DNA from: an uncultured Lachnospiraceae bacterium | GTDB taxonomy: Bacteria; Bacillota; Clostridia; Lachnospirales; Lachnospiraceae | Assembly (NCBI GenBank): GCA_948665105.1 | Contig: CAPNGW010000051.1 | Span: 1-10,831 of the forward strand | Reading direction: 5' to 3' | DNA length: 10,831 nt | Shown: positions 6,568 through 10,831 of the stretch, piece after piece | Layout: each line of letters begins with the position of its first letter | Position numbering within the stretch: the first letter of the stretch is position 1 | Position numbers and translations under genes: made by a program | Notes under the pieces: generated by a model | What the model saw: the letters and a program-made list of their open reading frames with translations, nothing else | The model's database searches: none | What the model was told of the DNA's origin: nothing

Positions 6568-8358
6568 TTACGAAACGTTTTTGAACTGAGCCATATACAG
6601 CTCATAGTAATGCCCTTTCTTGGCCATCAGCTCCGCCGGGCTTCCCTGTTCCAAGATGCCGCCCTGGTCAATGACAAAAATCCTGTCTGCCTTCTGAATG
6701 GTGGACAGCCGGTGGGCAATGACAAAGCTGGTGCGCCCCTTAAGAAGTGCCTCAATGCCCTGCTGCACCAAAAGCTCCGTGTGGGTATCAATGCTGGAGG
6801 TAGCCTCATCCAGTATCAGTATCCGGGGCATACTCACCATGGTTCTGGCAAAGGCCAAAAGCTGCCGCTGGCCAATGGACAATCCGGCTCCCCTCTCCTT
6901 TAAGGGCGTATCATATCCCTTTTCCATTTTCATAATGAAGTCATGGGCATTCACTGCCCGGGCAGCCTGTTCAATCTCTTCATCGGTAGCATTCAGCTTC
7001 CCATAAGCAATATTTTCCCGAACGGTCCCCTGGAAAATAAAATTGTCCTGGGTCATGACTCCCATCTGCCGTCTTAAGCTGTCCATGGACACCTTTTGAA
7101 TATCGTATCCGTCAATGAGAATGTGCCCCTTTTGAATGTCATAAAACCGGCTCACCAGATTTACTATGGTGGTCTTTCCGGCTCCGGTTGGGCCCACCAG
7201 TGCAATGGTCTCACCGGGCTTGACAGTGAAGCTTACATCCTGAAGAACCTTGGTTTCCGCAGGCGTCCCCTCATCATAGGTAAAGGATACATGGGAAAAT
7301 TCCACCTCGCCCTGAATATCAGGAAGCTCTTTCACATCACTGCTATCCACAATGTCAGGCCTGGTATCCAGAATATCAAAAATCCGCTCCGCTGCCGTTA
7401 AATTTGTGATTACCTGGTTGTAAAAATTGCTCAGGTTCATCACCGGCGTCCAGAACATACTGATATAGGTTCCAAATACCACCAAGGTTCCCACCGACAC
7501 ATACTCTGCGCCGATAAGCTGAATCCCTGCCCAATAGAGAATCATGGCACCCAATCCCCAGCAAATGTCCACCGCCGGTCCGAACATATCCGCCAGACGT
7601 ACCGCATTTCCAAAGGCTTTCCGGTGCTCCTCCACCAGACCGTCATAGATTTCCTGGGTCTCCTCCTCCGCCTTAAAGCTCTGCACCACATTCATGCCAG
7701 CGATATCCTCATGGACATAGGCATTTAAGTTGGAGGCCTTTTTTCGAAAGGTGTGCCAGCGCTTGTGAGAGCCCTTCTGGATAAACCAGATAGCCAGAAT
7801 CATCAAAGGGATGCTGCTAAGAGCGGCCAAGGCCAGCTTCCAATCCTTAAACAGCATGATAACCACTACTCCGCAGATGGTAATAAAATCCGGTATCAGC
7901 GTGGTCACAGCGTTAGAGAGCACATTTTTCAAGGCATTCACGTCCCCGATAATCCGGGCCAGAATCTTACCTGTGGGCCGGCTGTCAAAAAAGGAAAAGG
8001 ACAATGTCTGAATATGCACATACAGCTCCTGACGGATATCCAGAAGAATCTGGTTGGACACCCTGGCCATTACATACATCCGCACCTTTACCATCACAAT
8101 AAAAATCAGGTTCAGTACCAGGGCCAGGGCCGCCAGTCGGTACAGGCCCGGAAAATCATCGTTTTCAATATTTACGTCGATGGCCTGCTCAATGAGCAGC
8201 GGGTTAATCAAGGAAATCGCCACGGTAATGGCCATGCAAACAAGCACACCCACCACCTGGGCTTTAAATCGAAAAAGATAAGAGAATAAACGTTTCAGCG
8301 TCTGGGCTTTCCCTAAGCTTCCTACGTGCTCATCCTCCCGATAGGAATTTACTGCCAT
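6568..8358 (-). CDS. Heterodimeric ABC exporter, catalytically competent half-transporter (BmrD/MdlB-like)
   Basis: The 596-residue protein is a half-size ABC exporter. An N-terminal six-helix membrane domain (about 30-320) is followed by an ATPase domain with Walker A GPTGAGKT (389-396), Q-loop Gln437, Walker B ILILDE (513-518) with the catalytic Glu518, and H-loop His549. Its signature is LSIGQ (493-497) instead of LSGGQ. It starts inside the preceding ABC gene (10-base overlap), with GGAGGTGA as a strong ribosome binding site, so the two subunits are translationally coupled and presumably form one pump. In such heterodimers the altered signature pairs with the partner's inactive ATP site, which fits the Asp496 seen in the partner. 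The family exports drugs, lipids or peptides; no substrate can be read from the sequence. Confidence 0.95.
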   Translation of the reverse strand: MAVNSYREDEHVGSLGKAQTLKRLFSYLFRFKAQVVGVLVCMAITVAISLINPLLIEQAIDVNIENDDFPGLYRLAALALVLNLIFIVMVKVRMYVMARVSNQILLDIRQELYVHIQTLSFSFFDSRPTGKILARIIGDVNALKNVLSNAVTTLIPDFITICGVVVIMLFKDWKLALAALSSIPLMILAIWFIQKGSHKRWHTFRKKASNLNAYVHEDIAGMNVVQSFKAEEETQEIYDGLVEEHRKAFGNAVRLADMFGPAVDICWGLGAMILYWAGIQLIGAEYVSVGTLVVFGTYISMFWTPVMNLSNFYNQVITNLTAAERIFDILDTRPDIVDSSDVKELPDIQGEVEFSHVSFTYDEGTPAETKVLQDVSFTVKPGETIALVGPTGAGKTTIVNLVSRFYDIQKGHILIDGYDIQKVSMDSLRRQMGVMTQDNFIFQGTVRENIAYGKLNATDEEIEQAARAVNAHDFIMKMEKGYDTPLKERGAGLSIGQRQLLAFARTMVSMPRILILDEATSSIDTHTELLVQQGIEALLKGRTSFVIAHRLSTIQKADRIFVIDQGGILEQGSPAELMAKKGHYYELYMAQFKNVS

Positions 8359-10079
8359 GCTGTCACCTCCCCATATTGTGCCAGATACGTCTCGTAATAG
8401 AGACCCTTCTTTTCCATCAGCTCCTGATGGTTTCCACGCTCTCTGATTTCCCCGTTCTCCAGAAACAGAATCTCATCTGCCATACGAACAGCGGAAATAC
8501 GATGCGCAATAATAATTTTCGTTGTGTCTGTAAGCTCCTCAAGAGCCTTCTGTATCTGAAATTCTGTTTCCATATCAAGGGCCGATGTGGAATCGTCCAA
8601 AATCAAAATCGGGTTCTCCTTGGCGATGGCTCTGGCAATGCTGATTCTCTGCTTCTGCCCGCCGGAAAGCCCCACGCCCCTCTCACCGATAATGGTGTCG
8701 TAGCGCTCATTCATCTCCTCAATAAATCCCCGGGCCTGGGCCAGGTCCGCAGCCCGCTCCATGGTCTCGGTGGCAAGGCTTTTCCTTTTTCCCATCCTGA
8801 TATTTTCCTCAATGGTGTCGGAAAAGAGAAATACATCCTGCATGACCATGGAAATGCTTCCCCGAAGCTGCTTTAAGGCAAGCTCTCTGACATCTGTACC
8901 GTCCAGCTTCACCGTACCCTCATTGGCATCAAAAAACCGCAGCAGCAAATTTACAATGGAAGTCTTTCCTGAACCGGTAGCTCCCATAATGCCCAGCGTA
9001 CGCCCCGGCTCCAGGGAAAAGGAAATATCCTTAAGGATCTCCTGGTCTCCCCTTTGAAAATGCACATGCTCAAAAGAAATCCCTCCCTGCACCTTTGGCA
9101 AAACAGTGGGCGTTTCCGGTTCCTGAACGGAGGCTGACTCCGCATAAATCTTCTTAATCTTCTTATAGGAGGCGATGGCTGTGGAGATATCGTTGGTCAG
9201 CCATCCCAGCATCTCCATGGGCCAGACAATATTCCGGCAGTATTCTGCAAAGGCCACCAGGGTTCCCAAGGTTATCTCCCCTTTGACCACCAATCCGCCG
9301 CCGATAATTACCATGGCCACAGGCAGCAGTTTCCCTGTAAATTGAAAAAAGGGATAATAGCGCACCAGCACCTTGGACTGCTTCATGTTCAAATCGTAGT
9401 AGCGCTTGTTGTGGGACAGGAATTTTTTTATCTCAAAGTCCTCCCGTGCAAAGGCCTTCACCGTCCGCACCCCCGCCAGATTCTCCTCGGCGATGGTGGT
9501 AAGCTTGGCATTCTCCTCACTGATTTCCTCGTAAATCTTATCCAGCTTTTTTTCCATAAAAATGGCAACGCTTCCCAGAATCACCATGATTACCAGGGGA
9601 ATGATGGCCAGCTTAAAGCTAAGATGAAACATGCAATAGATTACGATAGATACGTGAATCACCACCTCGATTACCAGCATCCCCACAAATCCCAGTGCAT
9701 TCCATATGTAGTCAACATCATCCTTAAGCCTTGCCATCAGCTCCCCTGTGTTGGTATCATCAAAGTAGTCCATGGACAGCCCCTGGACATGGGAAAACAG
9801 GTCCTTACGAAGCTCTGCCCCAATCCTTGAGCTCACCACATCAAAGGTGTATTCCTTAAAATATCCACCCAGGCAGCGCCCAAGACCAATGACAAAGATG
9901 CCCAAAAGGAGTCCGCCCAAAAGCTCCATCTTTCCCTTTCTGATTACATCATCCACAATACTTTTTGTGATGATGGGGTAGAGCATATCCAGGACGATGG
10001 CCGTCACCATACATACAATGGCAAAAAGATATGCGTACCAGTATTTTATTACGTATTTACCAATCTTGTTCAAGTTCAC
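8349..10079 (-). CDS. Heterodimeric ABC exporter, degenerate-site half-transporter (BmrC/MdlA-like)
   Basis: This half-transporter of 576 residues has a membrane domain (about 10-305) and an ATPase domain with Walker A GATGSGKT (366-373), Q-loop Gln414, signature LSGGQ (471-475), Walker B ILILDD (491-496) and His526. Residue 496 is Asp where the catalytic Glu normally stands, the mark of the degenerate subunit in heterodimeric exporters such as BmrC/BmrD or TM287/TM288. The start is placed at GTG 10079 or TTG 10073, both right after an AGGGGG ribosome binding site; see that entry. The open frame continues 63 codons further to 10268, but that extension reads through a terminator and a palindrome and is not credible protein. 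The stop overlaps the start of the next ABC gene. The upstream leader has attenuator-like features. Confidence 0.93.
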   Translation of the reverse strand: MNLNKIGKYVIKYWYAYLFAIVCMVTAIVLDMLYPIITKSIVDDVIRKGKMELLGGLLLGIFVIGLGRCLGGYFKEYTFDVVSSRIGAELRKDLFSHVQGLSMDYFDDTNTGELMARLKDDVDYIWNALGFVGMLVIEVVIHVSIVIYCMFHLSFKLAIIPLVIMVILGSVAIFMEKKLDKIYEEISEENAKLTTIAEENLAGVRTVKAFAREDFEIKKFLSHNKRYYDLNMKQSKVLVRYYPFFQFTGKLLPVAMVIIGGGLVVKGEITLGTLVAFAEYCRNIVWPMEMLGWLTNDISTAIASYKKIKKIYAESASVQEPETPTVLPKVQGGISFEHVHFQRGDQEILKDISFSLEPGRTLGIMGATGSGKTSIVNLLLRFFDANEGTVKLDGTDVRELALKQLRGSISMVMQDVFLFSDTIEENIRMGKRKSLATETMERAADLAQARGFIEEMNERYDTIIGERGVGLSGGQKQRISIARAIAKENPILILDDSTSALDMETEFQIQKALEELTDTTKIIIAHRISAVRMADEILFLENGEIRERGNHQELMEKKGLYYETYLAQYGEVTAWQ

Positions 10080-10088
10080 TTCCCCCTT
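10080..10088 (-). promoter_or_regulatory. Ribosome binding site that decides the ABC exporter start
   Basis: AAGGGGGAA immediately precedes GTG 10079. The G run ends only two bases before that GTG but eight bases before an in-frame TTG at 10073-10071. By spacing, TTG is the better start; by codon preference, GTG is. Either gives a half-transporter of normal length (576 or 574 residues) and excludes the 639-residue reading. Confidence 0.75.
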
Positions 10089-10090
10089 AC

Positions 10091-10117
10091 AAAAAAGAAT
10101 TTCGCCTTGTGAAATTC
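10091..10117 (-). terminator. Terminator-like hairpin just before the ABC exporter ribosome binding site
   Basis: On the minus strand GAATTTC (10111-10117) and GAAATTC (10097-10103) form a 7-bp stem around a small loop and are followed directly by six T residues (10091-10096). It ends three bases before the ribosome binding site of the first ABC gene. The stem is AT-rich, so it may be a weak terminator, part of an attenuator, or only the end of a repeat element. Confidence 0.5.
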
Positions 10118-10118
10118 T

Positions 10119-10170
10119 GCGCCGCAAATGCGTCGCCTCAGCGACATATTTCCTCTGCATTTGCGTGCGC
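10119..10170. repeat. GC-rich branched stem in the ABC exporter leader
   Basis: The outer arms 10119-10131 and 10157-10170 pair over 13 bp with one bulged base at 10166 (core CGCAAATGC with GCATTTGCG). Inside, GTCGC (10132-10136) and GCGAC (10141-10145) form a second stem with the loop CTCA. The structure can form from either strand. Together with the hairpins on both sides it makes 10091-10257 almost wholly foldable, which argues for a structured leader or a non-autonomous repeat element rather than coding sequence. Confidence 0.75.
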
Positions 10171-10185
10171 ATCCAAAGCGGAGCA

Positions 10186-10234
10186 TTTTTTATATCATAG
10201 GGAAGTTTAGAAAACTTTCCTATGATATAAAAAA
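10186..10234. repeat. 23-bp palindrome in the ABC exporter leader
   Basis: The arms 10186-10208 and 10212-10234 are reverse complements with one G:T wobble (10202 with 10218) around the loop AGA. The arm reads T-rich, then ATATCATAGG, then AAGTTT. The core ATATCA, one base, AGGAA also occurs in the perfect palindrome at 1080-1128. The outer T-run on the minus strand is the same sequence that serves as U-tract of the terminator at 10229-10257, so the two structures overlap. TGATATAAA in the arm nearest the ABC gene resembles an extended -10 box. Confidence 0.88.
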
Positions 10235-10257
10235 ACACCGTGGTTATTACCACGGTG
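10229..10257 (-). terminator. Strong intrinsic terminator between the small ORF and the ABC exporter genes
   Basis: On the minus strand CACCGTGGT (10249-10257) and ACCACGGTG (10236-10244) form a perfect 9-bp GC-rich stem with a four-base loop, followed at once by seven T residues (10229-10235). It stands 8 bases after the last stop codon of the small-ORF frame and about 150 bases before the ABC start. It would end transcripts from the promoter at 10493-10521 unless it is bypassed. Confidence 0.9.
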
Positions 10258-10264
10258 CACTCCG

Positions 10265-10369
10265 TCAAACGTTACAGATTCTATGCAAAAGCATAACAAG
10301 CTTCATTCCCATACCGAAGCTTCCCTGGGGCAGCACTCTGCCATCTCCCACTGCCTCTTTGCTGCTGCA
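10265..10369 (-). other. Open frame continuing after the small-ORF UGA stop
   Basis: In the same frame as the 25-codon ORF, 34 further codons follow the UGA before a second UGA at 10265-10267. They begin CSSKEAVGDG and end LLHRICNV. No ribosome binding site serves this part on its own. It could be the rest of a nonsense-mutated small gene, a read-through product, or plain non-coding leader. Small stems such as GGCAG with CTGCC, AAGCTTC with GAAGCTT and TATGC with GCATA lie in it, which favours a folded RNA. Confidence 0.35.
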
Positions 10370-10447
10370 TCAAATCTTCGTTTCATCCATCGAGGTAATA
10401 AAAATAATATTTGCATGTAATGTTCCATTAGTCGTCAAATTCATCAT
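10370..10447 (-). CDS. Small ORF of 25 codons, candidate leader peptide of the ABC exporter operon
   Basis: The ORF begins with tandem ATG codons (MMNLTTNGTL) and ends SMDETKI before a TGA at 10370-10372. It has a good ribosome binding site, GAGGT seven bases upstream, and a promoter about 45 bases upstream. It is too short to assign to a family. The order promoter, small ORF, intrinsic terminator, asymmetric ABC exporter pair is that of ribosome-controlled drug-exporter leaders such as bmrB in Bacillus subtilis, so a regulatory leader-peptide role is my preferred reading. Alternatives are a free-standing microprotein, or the intact start of a 59-residue protein interrupted by the UGA. Translation is inferred only from the start signals. 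Confidence 0.5.
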   Translation of the reverse strand: MMNLTTNGTLHANIIFITSMDETKI

Positions 10448-10460
10448 CTTTTTTACCTCG
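10391..10460 (-). promoter_or_regulatory. Long-range pairing that could hide the small-ORF ribosome binding site
   Basis: On the minus strand CGAGGTAA (10453-10460), which contains the ribosome binding site of the small ORF, is complementary to TTACCTCG (10391-10398) inside that ORF. After one mismatch three more pairs follow. The 8-bp pairing would block ribosome entry until it opens, a plausible translational switch. The enclosed loop is long, so stability is uncertain. Confidence 0.45.
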
Positions 10461-10492
10461 CTTTCTTTTATTTTTGATTTTGGACTATTGAT

Positions 10493-10521
10493 ATTTAATC
10501 ATAGTTGGAAGTATTTGTCAA
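10493..10521 (-). promoter_or_regulatory. Predicted promoter of the small ORF and exporter leader
   Basis: A perfect -35 box TTGACA (10516-10521) overlaps the stop codon of the YhfC-type gene. Exactly 17 bases later stands TTAAAT (10493-10498), a 4-of-6 match to TATAAT. TATGAT at 10498-10503 is closer to consensus but is too near the -35 box. The downstream region to the small ORF is A-rich. Confidence 0.65.
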
Positions 10522-10831
10522 GGTGTATTCTCTAATTTTGAAAAATCCCCCTGTTCCTCCCGGTACAGCTTCCTGGCAAAGGCGGCCACCAACGCAACCA
10601 TCACAATCAGTACCGCTTCCACCACCAAAACAGGCAGCACCTGAACCAGCAGCACAGTAATGGCATTCACAGCCGCGTGCAACAGGATTGCCAGCAGGTA
10701 AAACTGTTTCTTCCCATATCTGACCGCCGTATACACCAGATAAGACAGGGCAATCTGAAGCACAAAGGCACAAACCCGCTCCACTCCGGCTGCCGCAAAC
10801 TGTGTGGCCGGCAGCTCCCAGAGAGGCGCCA
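10518..10831 (-). CDS. YhfC-family intramembrane glutamic-type protease, C-terminal part (gene runs off the right edge)
   Basis: About 103 C-terminal residues are visible; the frame is open to the window edge, so the start lies outside. The sequence has three hydrophobic segments. GVERVCAFVLQIALSYLV is followed by AILLHAAVNAITVLL, the ER-containing and His-containing helices that characterise YhfC-like members of the glutamic intramembrane protease group related to CAAX-processing enzymes. A further helix (VLVVEAVLIVMVALVAAF) precedes a charged tail ending LENTP. The substrate is unknown. The stop codon overlaps the -35 box of the next promoter. A GTG at 10784 could be mistaken for a start, but the family motif begins before it. 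Confidence 0.75.
   Translation of the reverse strand, partial: APLWELPATQFAAAGVERVCAFVLQIALSYLVYTAVRYGKKQFYLLAILLHAAVNAITVLLVQVLPVLVVEAVLIVMVALVAAFARKLYREEQGDFSKLENTP

Noticed and set aside
10080..10268. 63-codon N-terminal extension of the first ABC exporter subunit
   Set aside because: It would translate through the intrinsic terminator and several palindromes. The GTG/TTG pair behind AGGGGG yields a normal-length half-transporter.
10370..10372. UGA as a selenocysteine codon
   Set aside because: No convincing bacterial SECIS stem-loop at the expected distance, and no homologue known to me. Kept only as a possibility in the findings.
10261..10490. Known structured RNA (6S, SRP or tmRNA) in the small-ORF region
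   Set aside because: None of the conserved core motifs of these RNAs is visible, and the length and ends do not fit.
10128..10535. Plus-strand open frame of 135 codons opposite the leader
   Set aside because: It runs through the palindromes and lacks start signals. Part of its sequence repeats the opposite-strand frame only because the palindrome reads the same on both strands.
1..10831. CRISPR array, tRNA, rRNA, insertion sequence or integrase
   Set aside because: No regularly spaced direct repeats, tRNA-like cloverleafs, rRNA segments or transposase-like reading frames were seen on either strand.

Overview
The window looks like a chromosomal segment from a low-to-moderate-GC Bacillota, most likely a clostridial (Lachnospiraceae-type) bacterium. 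The evidence is the trigger factor-clpP-clpX order, strong AGGAGG-type ribosome binding sites, an ECF-type PanT-like vitamin transporter subunit beside coaBC, and a YhfC-family membrane protease. The taxonomic call is an inference from gene content. Every convincing gene is on the minus strand, so transcription runs from high to low coordinates.

In transcription order, the right edge holds the C-terminal part of a YhfC-type intramembrane protease (10518-10831). Next is a roughly 440-base leader (10080-10521). It has a promoter, a 25-codon small ORF with a good ribosome binding site, a strong intrinsic terminator, a near-perfect 23-bp palindrome, a GC-rich branched stem and a second terminator-like hairpin. 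This leads into two overlapping genes for a heterodimeric ABC exporter (8349-10079 and 6568-8358). One subunit has Asp in place of the catalytic Walker B Glu and the other has a non-canonical LSIGQ signature, the asymmetric arrangement of BmrC/BmrD-type exporters. A 266-residue protein with an HEMVH zincin motif (5724-6524) and a GNAT-fold acetyltransferase (4710-5699) follow at close spacing and probably belong to the same operon.

A second unit starts from a clear promoter at 4615-4643 and encodes a PanT-like ECF S component (pantothenate uptake) and CoaBC (phosphopantothenate to 4'-phosphopantetheine). Together they give uptake and activation of pantothenate for CoA synthesis. A third unit starts from an extended -10 promoter at 2603-2608 and encodes trigger factor, ClpP and the N-terminal 128 residues of ClpX, which runs off the left edge: a chaperone and ATP-dependent protease module. 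A perfect 24-bp palindrome and a second hairpin lie between tig and clpP, and a smaller hairpin lies between clpP and clpX.

The most interesting region is the ABC exporter leader. The order promoter, small ORF, intrinsic terminator, asymmetric ABC exporter pair resembles the known Bacillus subtilis bmrB-bmrC-bmrD arrangement, in which translation of a leader peptide controls read-through into a multidrug exporter. The small ORF here also has an in-frame UGA followed by 34 more open codons that stop just before the terminator. The palindromes at 1080-1128 and 10186-10234 share a core sequence, which suggests one family of dispersed palindromic repeats.
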